From assembly GCF_017565425.1 (NCBI RefSeq), contig NZ_JAGEMK010000008.1, positions 1 through 64,000 of the forward strand: DNA of 64,000 nucleotides, in the 5' to 3' direction. The notes under the pieces are model-generated. The model made no database searches. It was not told where the DNA came from and saw only the letters and a list, made by a program, of their open reading frames with translations. Positions 1 to 8,931 of this stretch are shown piece by piece. The position numbers and the translations under genes are program-made. Each line of letters opens with the position of its first letter. The stretch's first letter is position 1. Source of the stretch: Actinotalea soli (GTDB lineage: Bacteria; Actinomycetota; Actinomycetes; Actinomycetales; Cellulomonadaceae).

Positions 1-173
1 CTGACGTTAAACATTCGTCTCAACCACGTCACCGCAACAAGCACACCACCAACCACAACGGTCAGCACTGCACCCACCACGACGACAATTGGCATCGACT
101 TTTGGCACGCTGTTGAGTTCTCAAGGAACAGACGCGCATCCATCCAGGCCCTCAAGGCCCGTCCGGAGGCAAC
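1..173 (-). other. 16S rRNA operon leader (16S gene beyond the left edge)
   Basis: On the minus strand this is the transcribed leader of an rRNA operon running off the left edge. The key sign is the antitermination-like block at 101-131, which reads TTCCTTGAGAACTCAACAGC and then GTGCCAAAA on the minus strand. From memory, this block is characteristic of the region just before 16S in Actinobacteria. It is followed by GTCGATGCCAATTGTC, also typical of such leaders. No 16S sequence is inside the window. A strong promoter sits directly upstream at 180-208. Confidence 0.85.
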
Positions 174-179
174 TTCTCT

Positions 180-208
180 AACTTAGCGGTTCGGACTCCC
201 CTCGTCAA
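180..208 (-). promoter_or_regulatory. rRNA operon promoter
   Basis: Read on the minus strand, a -35 box TTGACG (208 to 203) is followed by exactly 17 bp and a -10 box TAAGTT (185 to 180). Transcription would start near 173 and run into the leader with the antitermination motif. The AT-rich -10 in a very GC-rich genome and the ideal spacing fit a strong growth-rate-dependent rRNA promoter. Confidence 0.8.
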
Positions 209-209
209 A

Positions 210-390
210 CTTCCCGAGTTCGTCCTGCACCAGGCGCAGATCTTGCCAGAAGCCAGAGGCTCCTGGTGTCGTCCTGCTCGTGGTTCCCCGGGGACTGGCC
301 AGCTCTCGCTGTCCGTTCCTCCCGCTCGGGGCGAGACGCAACATTACGGTTCCACCTCCGGGCGCGCAAGTCCGTGCCTGGTGTCCTGGG
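210..390. other. intergenic, no gene seen
   Basis: This lies between the rRNA promoter and the end of the GGDEF-EAL gene. A nearly perfect hairpin at 246-266 (arms CCAGAAGCC and GGCTCCTGG, 3-nt loop) could terminate the GGDEF-EAL transcript ahead of the rRNA promoter. Nothing else is recognisable. Confidence 0.4.
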
Positions 391-2445
391 TCACGTCCGC
401 CCGTGGACCGCCGCGTACTCGTCGACCGGCCGCGGAGCGCAGACCTCCCGGGCCCGCTCGAGGGCGGCGACGAGGTCCGCGCCAGGCACCGGGCGCGCCA
501 GCAGGTAGCCCTGCCCCGCCCCGCAGCCGGCCACCCGCAGCTGTTCGAGCTGCTCCGGCTCCTCGATGCCCTCGGCGATCACCCTCATCCCGAGCGCGTG
601 GGCGAGCTGCACCACGCCCAGGACGAGAGCCCTGTCCTCCGGGGCCGTGCTCACCCCGCTCACGAAGGACCGGTCGATCTTCACCACGTCGAGCGGGAGC
701 TCACGGAGCCGGGTGAGGGAGGAGTGCCCCGTGCCGAAGTCGTCCAGCAGCAGGGTGACGCCCATCGTGTGGAGCGTGTCGAGCACCGCTCGGGGCTCGC
801 GTCCCTCGACGATCGCGCTCTCGGTGACCTCGAGGGCGAGGTTCCGCGTCGGCACCCCGTGGGCCGCGAGCAGGCGCGCCACCTGCTCCGGCAGCTCAGG
901 GGTCAGCTGGTGGGCACTCACGTTGACCGCGACCGAGAAGTCCTCGTCGACCAGCCCCTCCCTGCGCCAGGAGGCGAGGTCCGCGACCGCGCGCCCGAGC
1001 ACCCACAGGCCGAGCTGCCCGATCATCCCGCACCTCTCGGCGACGGGGATGAACTCGTCCGGTCCCACGCTGCCGATCTCCGGGCTCGTCCAGCGCAGGA
1101 GGCCCTCGACCCCCGTGGCCCGGCCGTCGGCGAGGTCCAGCACCGGCTGGTAGACGAGGGTCAGCTCCCCCCGGGCGACGGCCTCGCGCAGCCCGGTCTC
1201 GAGCTGGAGAAGTCGGTGCCCCTGCGCACTGGTGCTGCGGTCGAACACCCGTCGTCGACCGGTGCCCAGGGCCTTCGCCTCGTACATGGCGGTGTCGGCG
1301 TCCCGGAGGAGGGTGGCCGGGGTGTCCGTCGGCGTCGCGATCGCGATGCCCGCGCTGCCGTCGACGTACAGGCGTCGTCCCTCGAGCACGAACGGCTCCG
1401 CCCAGGCCGAGCTCAGGCGGGCCCACAGGTCGTCGACGTCCACCGCCCCGGAGGGGCCGTGCAGCACCGCGAACTCGTCCCCGCCGAGCCGGACGACGAG
1501 GTCGTCGGGGCCGAGGGCGTCGCCGAGCCGTCGGGCGAGCTCGACCAGGAGAGCGTCCCCCGCACCGTGCCCGTAGCTGTCGTTGACGTGCTTGAAGCGG
1601 TCGAGGTCGAGCAGGGCGACGGCGACCCCGCCGCCGGAGACCCGGCGCTCTGCCAGGAGCGCCCCCGCACGTCGGTAGAACACCCGCCGGTTCGGCAGAC
1701 CGGTCAGGGCGTCGTGCGTCGCCGCCTCGTGGAGCCGCGCGGCAGACCGCGACACCACGAGGGTCACCACGATGATCGTGGACATGAGGAAGACGACGAC
1801 CTCGGCCGCGTCGACCGCGACCGCGTGGGTCGCCGAGGCCGCGGAGATGAGCAGCGCGGTCGACGTCGCGTGGCCCCAGCGCGCCCGTCGGGACAGGATC
1901 CCGGCGTAGGCGGTGGTCCACAGCAGGAAGAGCAGGATCGGGCTGCCCGTCTCCGCGGTGACCGCATACCCGACGGCGACCAGGACCTGCACGCCGAGGA
2001 TGCACGCGTGCACCGCCCGGTTCAGCGCCCGCGCCGGGGCAGGCACGGTGCCGAGAACCACCATCCCCAGTCCGACCACGCAGGCCATGGTGGCCAGGAC
2101 GACGACCGGCGGGCTCCAGGCCGTGCCGGCGTTCCACGGCAGGAGCGCCCACACGAGGGCCAGCGCCCCGCCGACCAGGCACTGCAGGCCGATGACGCGG
2201 GCGAGCTCCTCCGGGGTGAACACGAGCTCGCTCGACACGTGTGGCTGCTGCCGCGCCGTGCCTGCACGTGCGATGCCCCGACGGCGCACCCGTCCTCCTG
2301 CTGTTGGATCCGGGGACCGCGATGCCGGTCCTCCTCCCACCATCGGTTCAGGGCGAGGATTCCTGCGAGATTCGGCCAGGTTGTTGCAGGGATCCCGCGT
2401 GCTACCCCGGACCGTGTCCCAGACGAGCTGGTCTGGGTCCTCCAT
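391..2445 (-). CDS. membrane-bound GGDEF-EAL cyclic-di-GMP protein
   Basis: A 684-residue putative c-di-GMP enzyme. After a charged N-terminus come five or six hydrophobic segments (about residues 84-235), probably a membrane sensor module. A GGDEF domain follows (from about 245) with intact LDLDRFKHVND and RLGGDEF near 321, then an EAL domain (from about 415). The EAL motif reads EGLLR, but EVTES, DDFGTG, KIDRSFV and AEGIEEPEQL are present, so phosphodiesterase residues look kept. Cyclase and phosphodiesterase activity are both possible. The start codon overlaps the stop of the upstream dehydrogenase gene (TGATG), implying translational coupling. The first 60-70 residues are low-complexity and the true start could lie further in. 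A second, broken family member sits at 42640-44324. Confidence 0.88.
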   Translation of the reverse strand: MEDPDQLVWDTVRGSTRDPCNNLAESRRNPRPEPMVGGGPASRSPDPTAGGRVRRRGIARAGTARQQPHVSSELVFTPEELARVIGLQCLVGGALALVWALLPWNAGTAWSPPVVVLATMACVVGLGMVVLGTVPAPARALNRAVHACILGVQVLVAVGYAVTAETGSPILLFLLWTTAYAGILSRRARWGHATSTALLISAASATHAVAVDAAEVVVFLMSTIIVVTLVVSRSAARLHEAATHDALTGLPNRRVFYRRAGALLAERRVSGGGVAVALLDLDRFKHVNDSYGHGAGDALLVELARRLGDALGPDDLVVRLGGDEFAVLHGPSGAVDVDDLWARLSSAWAEPFVLEGRRLYVDGSAGIAIATPTDTPATLLRDADTAMYEAKALGTGRRRVFDRSTSAQGHRLLQLETGLREAVARGELTLVYQPVLDLADGRATGVEGLLRWTSPEIGSVGPDEFIPVAERCGMIGQLGLWVLGRAVADLASWRREGLVDEDFSVAVNVSAHQLTPELPEQVARLLAAHGVPTRNLALEVTESAIVEGREPRAVLDTLHTMGVTLLLDDFGTGHSSLTRLRELPLDVVKIDRSFVSGVSTAPEDRALVLGVVQLAHALGMRVIAEGIEEPEQLEQLRVAGCGAGQGYLLARPVPGADLVAALERAREVCAPRPVDEYAAVHGRT

Positions 2446-3596
2446 CAGCGTCGTCGGGGGTGCGGGTGCTCGGCCGCGCGGCGCTGGAAGGCCAGGACGT
2501 CGGGGTTCAGCACGTGCCCGTCACGGATCTCGATCGCCCGCCGGACGGTCTCGTCGGAGTCCCACCCGCGGGGGCCGTCCAGCACGGCCCGCAGGAAGGG
2601 CATCACCGCCTCGCTGATCTCCCAGGTCGCCGAGTCCCACAGGTAGGACGGGCTGTGGTCGACCGCGTAGTACAGCACGCCCTGACCCACCGTGAAGGCG
2701 GGATCGGCGAAGGAGGTGGGGCGCGCCCAGGAGAAGCCCATGCCCTCGTCGCACGAGACGTCCACGATCACGCTGCCCGAGCGGAAGGCGGCGAGGTCCG
2801 CGGTCTGGAGGAAGGTCAGCGGGGCGGCGGTGTCCTGGAGGGTGCAGTTCACGACGACGTCGCTCTGGGCCAGGTAGGGCGCCAGGGGCACCGCGCCGTG
2901 CTCGGTCAGCACCTGGCAGGTCTCGGGGGAGGCAGGGTCCTGGTCGAGGTGGACGATCTGCGCCGAGTGGATCGGCGCGGCGACCGCGGCCACCCCGCGG
3001 TGCGTCAGGACCCGCACGTCGTGCACCCCGTGGGCGTTGAGGGCCGTGACCGCACCGCGCGCGGTGGCACCGAAGCCGATGACGACGGCGGTGAGCCGGC
3101 GCCCGTAGTCCCCCGTCACCCCCGCGAGCTGCAGGGCGTGCAGCACCGAGCAGTACCCGGCGAGCTCGTTGTTCTTGTGGAAGACGTGCAGGCTGAAGCC
3201 GCCGTCGCGGTGCCAGTGGTTCATCGCCTCGAAGGCGATGAGGGTCAGCCGCCGGTCGATCGCGAGCTGGGTGACCTCGGGGTCCTGCACGCAGTGCGGC
3301 CAGCCCCACAGCACGGTGCCCACGGGCAGCTCGGCGAGGTCGGCGGCCTGCGGCTTGGGCAGCAGGACGACGTCGGAGGTCGCGAGGACCTCGGCCCGCG
3401 GGGCGACCCGCGAGACCAGGGCGGCCAGGGCCGCGTCGTCGACGCCGAAGCGCTCGCCGTACCCCTCCTCGAGGACCATGCGGGCGCGCAGGTCGGCGTC
3501 GATGCGCCCGAGGTGGTCCGGGTGCAGCGGCAGCCGCAGCTCGGCGGGCTTGCGAGAGGTCGCGACGACCCCGAGGGTCAGGTCGGACTGGGCCAT
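2445..3596 (-). CDS. AlaDH/PNT-family dehydrogenase, N5-(carboxyethyl)ornithine synthase-like
   Basis: A 383-residue protein with an alanine dehydrogenase/transhydrogenase N-terminal fold followed by a Rossmann domain (GFGATARGA near residue 178). The HKNNELAGYCSV segment and overall layout resemble the CEO-synthase-like branch, which reductively joins an alpha-keto acid to an amino acid using NAD(P)H, rather than classical alanine dehydrogenase. Substrate is not readable from sequence. A clear ribosome binding site (AAGGAG, 6 nt before ATG) fixes the start. Its stop overlaps the start of the GGDEF-EAL gene; a functional link between the two is not obvious. Confidence 0.75.
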   Translation of the reverse strand: MAQSDLTLGVVATSRKPAELRLPLHPDHLGRIDADLRARMVLEEGYGERFGVDDAALAALVSRVAPRAEVLATSDVVLLPKPQAADLAELPVGTVLWGWPHCVQDPEVTQLAIDRRLTLIAFEAMNHWHRDGGFSLHVFHKNNELAGYCSVLHALQLAGVTGDYGRRLTAVVIGFGATARGAVTALNAHGVHDVRVLTHRGVAAVAAPIHSAQIVHLDQDPASPETCQVLTEHGAVPLAPYLAQSDVVVNCTLQDTAAPLTFLQTADLAAFRSGSVIVDVSCDEGMGFSWARPTSFADPAFTVGQGVLYYAVDHSPSYLWDSATWEISEAVMPFLRAVLDGPRGWDSDETVRRAIEIRDGHVLNPDVLAFQRRAAEHPHPRRR

Positions 3597-3678
3597 GGTC
3601 GCTCCTTCGCGCCAGAGCCGAGGTGGACTCCGTCCTCGTGACAGTACGCCCCCGGGCGGTGCCAGGTGCGTCGTCCGG

Positions 3679-4623
3679 CTAGGCCCCCGTCGCGACAGGG
3701 CGGGAGGGGTCGCGGACCCAGTGGGACCACGAGCCCGGGTACAGGGCCAGCTCGATGCCCACCTCGTGGGCCGCGAGCACGAGCTGGCTCGCCGTCACCC
3801 CCGACCCGCAGTACGCGGCTGCGGCACCCTCCCCGACGAGCGGGACGAGCAGCGCGCGGAGCCGATCGGGTGGGAGGTAGCGGCCGTCGGGGCCCTGCAA
3901 TGCGGCGGTCGGGCAGGAGGTGGCGCCGGGGACGTGGCCCGCGACCGGGTCGACCGGCTCGACCTCACCGCGGAAGCGCTCGGCCGATCGGGCGTCGAGC
4001 AGCGCACCGGCCCGGCCCGCGAGGAGGTCCTCCACGGTGACCACGGGCATGGTGCTGCGCGCGCCGGGCGCGCTGGGCCGCTCGCGATCACCGGGCGCGG
4101 GATCGGACGTCCCGCCGACGCGGGCCTCGGACCGGGCTCCAGCTCCGGTCGGGGCTCCGGCCTCGGTGGTGCCGCCGGCCTCGAGCCAGGCGGCGAACCC
4201 GCCGTCGAGCACCCGGACCTCGTCGTGCCCGGCCCAGCGCAGGCACCACCACGCGCGCGCCGCGGCTGCCCCTGCGCCGCCGTCGTAGGCCACGACCGGC
4301 TGGCCGGGGCGGACGCCCAGGCGGTGCAGTGTCGCCGCGAGGACCTCGGGGCTGGGCAGGGGGTGCCGCCCGCCCTCGCCGGGCTCGGCGGCCAGGTCGG
4401 CGTCGAGGTCGCAGAAGACGGCGCCGGGCAGGTGGGCCTCGAGGTAGCCGTCGCGGTCGGCCCCCTGGAGGGTCCAGCGGACGTCGAGGAGGAGGGGACG
4501 TTCCCCCGCGGCGAGCTCGGCGGCGAGGACCTCGGCCGAGATCAGGGCGCTGCGGCGGGCGCCCGAGGGGTGCTCACCCGAGGGGTGCTCCACGGACTGG
4601 TCAGAGGACTCGCTGCTCGCCAT
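3679..4623 (-). CDS. sseA: sulfurtransferase, 3-mercaptopyruvate type (two rhodanese domains)
   Basis: A 314-residue protein with two rhodanese domains, an inactive N-terminal one (about 25-130) and a catalytic C-terminal one. The active loop CGSGVT near the C-terminus carries the persulfide-forming cysteine. CG(S)GVT loops are typical of 3-mercaptopyruvate sulfurtransferases, whereas thiosulfate enzymes usually have CRxG. An alanine/glycine-rich linker of about 40 residues separates the domains and is longer than usual. The start was placed at ATG 4623 (MASSESSD); sequence upstream of it codes for nothing family-like. It probably acts in cytosolic sulfur transfer or cyanide and thiol detoxification, next to a glutathione-peroxidase-type gene. 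Confidence 0.85.
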   Translation of the reverse strand: MASSESSDQSVEHPSGEHPSGARRSALISAEVLAAELAAGERPLLLDVRWTLQGADRDGYLEAHLPGAVFCDLDADLAAEPGEGGRHPLPSPEVLAATLHRLGVRPGQPVVAYDGGAGAAAARAWWCLRWAGHDEVRVLDGGFAAWLEAGGTTEAGAPTGAGARSEARVGGTSDPAPGDRERPSAPGARSTMPVVTVEDLLAGRAGALLDARSAERFRGEVEPVDPVAGHVPGATSCPTAALQGPDGRYLPPDRLRALLVPLVGEGAAAAYCGSGVTASQLVLAAHEVGIELALYPGSWSHWVRDPSRPVATGA

Positions 4624-4700
4624 GGCCCCACTCTGGCACCGCTCGCGCTGGTCCCGTCGGCCCGGCCGGTCGGTTGCACTCGTCGGCTCGGACCGCCTGC

Positions 4701-5186
4701 TCAGCTCGCGGGCAGCGCGGCCTCGATGACCTCGACCACCTGCGGGGCGTCCGGCTCGGTGGTCGAGCGGTAGCGGTGCAGGTCGCCGGTGGGCGTGAGG
4801 AGGAACTTCTCGAAGTTCCAGCGCACCTTGCCCTTGGTCCCGTCGACCGCGGGGGTACCCGTGAGGGCCTGGAACAGGGGGTGGGCCGAGCGACCGTTCA
4901 GCTTGACCTTCTCGAACATCGGGAAGGTCACCCCGTAGGTCATCGAGCAGTACTCCGCGATGGCCTCGGTGCTGCCGAGCTCCTGGAGGAACTGGTTGCT
5001 CGGAAAGCCGAGCACCGCCAGCCCGCGGTCGGCGTAGCGCTGGTGCAGCTGCTCGAGGCCGGCGTACTGGGTGGCGAAGCCGCAGCGGGAGGCCACGTTC
5101 ACCACGAGGCGGACCTTCCCGGCCCACTCGCCGAAGGTCGTGGTGCGGCCGTCCAAGGTGGTCAGGGCGATGTCGTCGAGGTCCAT
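4701..5186 (-). CDS. glutathione peroxidase family protein (thiol peroxidase)
   Basis: A 161-residue thioredoxin-fold peroxidase. NVASRCGF carries the peroxidatic cysteine, GFPSNQF the conserved Gln, and WNFEKFL the Trp-Asn of the catalytic tetrad. Actinobacteria lack glutathione, so the reductant is probably thioredoxin or mycothiol-linked (family knowledge). I chose ATG 5186 (MDLDDIAL) because this matches the family N-terminus; a longer frame from 5282 would translate the tandem repeat upstream. Together with the sulfurtransferase it forms a small peroxide and thiol stress group. Confidence 0.88.
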   Translation of the reverse strand: MDLDDIALTTLDGRTTTFGEWAGKVRLVVNVASRCGFATQYAGLEQLHQRYADRGLAVLGFPSNQFLQELGSTEAIAEYCSMTYGVTFPMFEKVKLNGRSAHPLFQALTGTPAVDGTKGKVRWNFEKFLLTPTGDLHRYRSTTEPDAPQVVEVIEAALPAS

Positions 5187-5251
5187 GCCGGGGCAACGTC
5201 CGGACGGGGGCCGGACGTTCCCGGCCCCCGTCGCTGACCCACCGCCTCGTG

Positions 5252-5335
5252 CACCGCGCATGGTCCACCGCGCATGGTCCACCGCGCGTGCTTCAGCGCG
5301 CGCACATCACCCCGCGTGCTTCAGCGCTCGTTCAC
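5252..5335. repeat. 14-bp tandem repeat, about six units
   Basis: Six consecutive 14-bp units start at 5252, 5266, 5280, 5294, 5308 and 5322. The first two are identical (CACCGCGCATGGTC). The third and fifth are close to CACCGCGCGTGCTT, and the fourth and sixth begin CAGCGC. The array lies between the ECF T-component gene and the peroxidase gene, and its last unit includes the T-component stop codon. It looks like a decayed minisatellite and could vary in copy number between strains. Confidence 0.75.
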
Positions 5336-6165
5336 CGCGCCTGGGCGAACAGCGGGACCTGCGCCCCGGTCACGAAGGCCGCGGCGACCAGCACCAGGGT
5401 CACGGCCAGGAGCACGACGTCGGCCGCTCCCACCCGGAGGTAGGCGAGCCGCAGGTCCCGGCCGAGCGGGCTCTCCCCCGCGAAGGTGAAGCCGCGGGTC
5501 TCGAGGGCCTCGACGGTGGTGCGGGTGCGCTTCGCGGTGTTGAGCATCATCGGGTAGAAGGCCTGGACCAGGGTGGTCGAGAGCCGCACCACGGCCCGCC
5601 AGCCGAGGATCCCGCGCCGCTCGAGGGGGGCCGAGCGCAGCCGGAAGCCGTTGACGATGGTGTGGAACTCGGTCATGAGGATCGGCAGCATCCGGTACCC
5701 GTAGCTGACCCCGAAGCTCAGCAGCGCCGGGGCGCGCAGGCTGATGAGCGCGTCCGAGAGCTTCTCCGGGTCCAGGGACACGAAGGCCGCCATGCTCGCC
5801 AGGCTGATGGTGCCGAGCTTGAGGGTCAGGGTGACCAGGGAGAGCACCGTGGTGATGTCGCCGTCGAACAGCCAGGCGAGCAGCAGCAGGTAGGTGCTCT
5901 CGAGCACCAGGCCGATGACGAACAGCCCGAGGATCAGCGGGCCCACCCGCGAGACGAGCACCGCGACGGCGGTCAGCCCGAAGAGCACCGCGAGGGTGGT
6001 GATGTTGTGCGTCAGCCACGGCACGACGGCGAAGACCAGGTACCAGCCGAGCACGATGCGCGGGTCCCGGCGGGACAGCAGGCCGCCGCGGGTGGCGTAC
6101 GCGGTGCGCAGGAGCTCGAGCTTGACCCACTCGACCGACACGACGTCACGCTGCTTGCGGGCCAT
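5332..6165 (-). CDS. ECF transporter transmembrane (T) component
   Basis: A 277-residue integral membrane protein of the CbiQ/EcfT family, which couples the ATPases to the substrate-binding S component. Five or so membrane helices are visible. The C-terminal half carries the coupling-helix region, with two Ala-Arg-type motifs replaced by the close variants SAPLERRG and EALETRGF. The start ATG 6165 overlaps the stop of the ATPase gene (TGATG), so expression is coupled. It is the last gene of the HAD/S/ATPase/T run. Its stop lies inside the 14-bp tandem repeat. Confidence 0.85.
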   Translation of the reverse strand: MARKQRDVVSVEWVKLELLRTAYATRGGLLSRRDPRIVLGWYLVFAVVPWLTHNITTLAVLFGLTAVAVLVSRVGPLILGLFVIGLVLESTYLLLLAWLFDGDITTVLSLVTLTLKLGTISLASMAAFVSLDPEKLSDALISLRAPALLSFGVSYGYRMLPILMTEFHTIVNGFRLRSAPLERRGILGWRAVVRLSTTLVQAFYPMMLNTAKRTRTTVEALETRGFTFAGESPLGRDLRLAYLRVGAADVVLLAVTLVLVAAAFVTGAQVPLFAQAR

Positions 6166-7889
6166 CAGCGCACCCCCGCCGTGACGGGGCCGGCCACGCG
6201 CGCGGTGAGCTCCTCGACCGAGAGCGGGGGCGGGTGGATCCCCAGGGCCCGGCCCAGCACGCTCACCTGCGGCGGGACCAGGTTCACGGCCGCCATCAGG
6301 TCCGGGTCGTCGAAGAGCTCGGCCGGGGTGGTGTCTGCGAGGACCCGACCCCCGTGCAGGACGACGACGCGGGTGGCCCACTCGGCCACGAGGTGCATGT
6401 CATGGGTCGCGACGGCGACGCAGCGGATGCGCTCGGCCAGGGCCGCGAGCATGGACGTCACGTCGCGCCGGGTGCCGACGTCGAGGCTCGAGGTGGGCTC
6501 GTCGAGCAGCAGCAGGGCAGGGGTCATCGCGAGGGCGATGCCGAGGGTCGCGCGGCGCTGCTGGCCCCCGGACAGGGTGCGCCCGTCACGGTCGGCGACC
6601 TCGCGCAGCCGCAGCCGGTCGAGGATCTCCTCGACGAGCTCGGCGGTCCCGGGACGTCGCCGCTGCTGGGGGAACATGGCGATGTCCTGACGGACCGAGT
6701 CCTGCAGGAACATCTGCTCGGGGTGCTGGTAGAGGTAGCAGACGTGGTCCGCGAGCCGGGCCGCCGAGGTGGAGCGGGTGCTGATGCCCTCGACCTCGAC
6801 CTCCCCCACCCGCGGCACGTCCAGGCCCGTGAGGAGCCGGAGCAAGGTCGACTTGCCGGCCCCGTTCGAGCCGACGACGGCGATCCGCTCACCCTCGTGC
6901 AGGGTCAGGCTGAGGTCGTCCAGGACGGTCGAGAGATGACCGTGCACGTCCCGGTACCCGTGGGTGACCCCCTCCAGGCGCCCGACGACCGGTCCGCGCC
7001 GTGCGGTCGTCGTCGGCTCGGCGCGGGCGGCCCCGCTGGTGGAGACCCCGCTGCTGGTCACGACCGCGTCGCCGGCGAGGGCCGTCACGGCCTCCTCGAC
7101 CGTGAGCGGCACGGGGGCGGCGGGGGCCAGGGCCCGCACGGCCTGCACCACCTGGGGGGCGGGGATGCCGTGCTCGGCGAGCTCCTCGGTGCGCGACAGG
7201 GCCTCGCGGACGGGCAGGTGCCAGCGGGGTGCCCCCTGGGCCATGAGCACCACGCTGCGGGCGTACCGGGCGATGAACTCGGCGTGGTGCTCGATGACGA
7301 CGACGGTGGTGCCCTGCTCGGCGTTGACCCGGGCGAGCATGCGGTAGGTCTCCTCGGCACGGACCGGGTCGAGCTCGGCCACGGGCTCGTCGACCACGAT
7401 CACCTCGGGGCGCATCGCGAGCACCCCGGCCAGCGCGGTCAGGTGCTCCTGCCCGCCCGAGAGCTGCCACACGAAGGTCGAGGCCAGGTGCTCGATGCCC
7501 AGCTGGGCCATCGCCTGCTCGGTGCGCTCGGCGTGGTCGGTCAGCCCGAAGTTGATCGGGCCGAAGGCCACGTCGTCGCGCACCGTGGGGCGCACGAGCT
7601 GGTTGCCGAAGTCCTGGTAGACGTAGCCGACCTGGTGGGACAGGGCCGCGACCGAGGACTCGTGGGTGTCCGTCCCGCCGACGTGCACCGAGCCGAGCAT
7701 CTCCCCGGACCAGAAGTGCGGGATCAGCCCGTTGAAGGTCTTGCAGAGGGTGGTCTTGCCCGAGCCGTTGCCGCCGACCACGGCCACGAAGTCCCCGCGC
7801 TCGATGGTGAGGTCGACGCCGACGAGGCTGTCGACCTCGGCCCCGGGGTAGCGGAAGGTGAGGTCACGGACCTCGATGACGGCCGGCAC
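6165..7889 (-). CDS. ECF transporter ATPase, two ABC domains fused
   Basis: A 574-residue protein with two complete ABC ATPase domains in one chain. Domain 1 (about 1-235) has GGNGSGKTT, YQDFGNQ, LSGGQEH, VIVVDEP and IEHH. Domain 2 (about 290-520) has GSNGAGKST, YQHPEQMF, LSGGQQRR, LLLLDEP and ATHD. Both sites look catalytically intact. The pair replaces the separate EcfA1 and EcfA2 of other systems. The GTG start at 7889 lies 2 nt after the S-component stop, and the reading frame upstream of it belongs to that gene's region. It works with the T and S components to power uptake of a small, high-affinity ligand such as a vitamin, metal or nucleobase; the ligand is unknown. Confidence 0.88.
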   Translation of the reverse strand: MPAVIEVRDLTFRYPGAEVDSLVGVDLTIERGDFVAVVGGNGSGKTTLCKTFNGLIPHFWSGEMLGSVHVGGTDTHESSVAALSHQVGYVYQDFGNQLVRPTVRDDVAFGPINFGLTDHAERTEQAMAQLGIEHLASTFVWQLSGGQEHLTALAGVLAMRPEVIVVDEPVAELDPVRAEETYRMLARVNAEQGTTVVVIEHHAEFIARYARSVVLMAQGAPRWHLPVREALSRTEELAEHGIPAPQVVQAVRALAPAAPVPLTVEEAVTALAGDAVVTSSGVSTSGAARAEPTTTARRGPVVGRLEGVTHGYRDVHGHLSTVLDDLSLTLHEGERIAVVGSNGAGKSTLLRLLTGLDVPRVGEVEVEGISTRSTSAARLADHVCYLYQHPEQMFLQDSVRQDIAMFPQQRRRPGTAELVEEILDRLRLREVADRDGRTLSGGQQRRATLGIALAMTPALLLLDEPTSSLDVGTRRDVTSMLAALAERIRCVAVATHDMHLVAEWATRVVVLHGGRVLADTTPAELFDDPDLMAAVNLVPPQVSVLGRALGIHPPPLSVEELTARVAGPVTAGVR

Positions 7890-7891
7890 GC

Positions 7892-8854
7892 TCAGACCCC
7901 CGCGTTGCTGCGGGCGACCTCGGTGGCCGACGCCGCCGTGGCGCGGCCCGCCTCGAGCCGACGACGGCGGGCCGAGCGGCGGGCGAGGAGCACCACCGTG
8001 ACGAGCACCACCGCGCAGGCCGCGACGCTCACCCACAGGAAGCCCATGCCGTACTGCTCGAGGAAGTCCGGCTCCCACAGGCCGAGCTCGACGTCGACGT
8101 ACTCGAGGAAGGCGAAGAGCCCCGAGGCGATGAACAGCACGACGGCGAGCCCGATGAAGCCGGCGGTCTGGCGGGCGCGGCCGGGCAGCGGGACGCGCGG
8201 GTCACGCGGGGCCATGCCCATGAGGGGCTCGATCTTGCCGTGCAGGCGGGGGGCGAGGTACGCCGCGGGGATCGCGCCGAAGATGATGCCGCTGATGAGG
8301 AGGTCCGAGGCGAAGGCGACCCCCTCGAGGGCGAGGATCGACTCGGGCAGGCCCTGGACGGACTCGAGGTCCTCGACGCCGACGACGACCTTGAGGATGT
8401 CGACCGCTCCGCCGACCCCCTTGTCGATGAGCACCGCGACGATCGCAGCGAGGGCCACCTGCCCGCGACGCGCGGGGTCACGCACCAGCGAGCCGCCGAT
8501 GTACAGGCCGAGGGCGAGCTGGATGTACCCCTCGAGCTCGCCGACCCCGGAGAAGTTCCCCATGAGGAGGTCGACGAAGATGATCTCCCCCAGGGGCGCA
8601 CCGAGGGCCGCGTACAGGGGGTGGAAGAGGCTCACCATGACCACCGGCACGAAGGCCAGGTAGGAGACCGAGAGCTCGACGGGGCCGACCCGGAACTCAG
8701 GAAGCACCTCGGTGAGGATGTTGGCGAGGCCGAACAGGACCATCGACAGGACGAAGACCATGAGCTTCTGCGAGGAGGCGAGCTCCTGGGGCCGCGGGAT
8801 GCGGCGCGCGGGGCTGGACGAGGCGGTGTCCGATGACGCGGTGGTGGACGACAT
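7892..8854 (-). CDS. ECF transporter substrate-binding (S) component-like membrane protein
   Basis: A 320-residue protein with about seven hydrophobic segments, an N-terminal polar Ser/Ala-rich stretch and a basic C-terminal tail. Family members usually have 170-220 residues and six helices, so this one is large. Assignment rests on its place between the ATPase and HAD genes and on S-component-like features such as the small-residue segment GAPLGEIIF. Start ATG 8854 has an AGAAAGG ribosome site. No ligand-specific signature (thiamin, biotin, riboflavin) is recognisable, so the transported molecule is open. Confidence 0.72.
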   Translation of the reverse strand: MSSTTASSDTASSSPARRIPRPQELASSQKLMVFVLSMVLFGLANILTEVLPEFRVGPVELSVSYLAFVPVVMVSLFHPLYAALGAPLGEIIFVDLLMGNFSGVGELEGYIQLALGLYIGGSLVRDPARRGQVALAAIVAVLIDKGVGGAVDILKVVVGVEDLESVQGLPESILALEGVAFASDLLISGIIFGAIPAAYLAPRLHGKIEPLMGMAPRDPRVPLPGRARQTAGFIGLAVVLFIASGLFAFLEYVDVELGLWEPDFLEQYGMGFLWVSVAACAVVLVTVVLLARRSARRRRLEAGRATAASATEVARSNAGV

Positions 8855-8931
8855 GGTGGGCCTTTCTGGGTGAGGACCAGCGAGAGGGGGCGAGCGGGGA
8901 GGCTGTGCGGGCTGCGGTGGGGGCAGCGGGC

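Noticed and set aside
280-2646. Very long open frames on the strand opposite real genes (also at 5071-6690, 6234-8663, 19355-22624, 23351-26008, 38529-40940, 45776-48091)
   Set aside because: They mirror true genes in a GC-rich genome. Their translations are Arg/Gly/Pro/His-rich with no domain, while the other strand has clear families and catalytic motifs.
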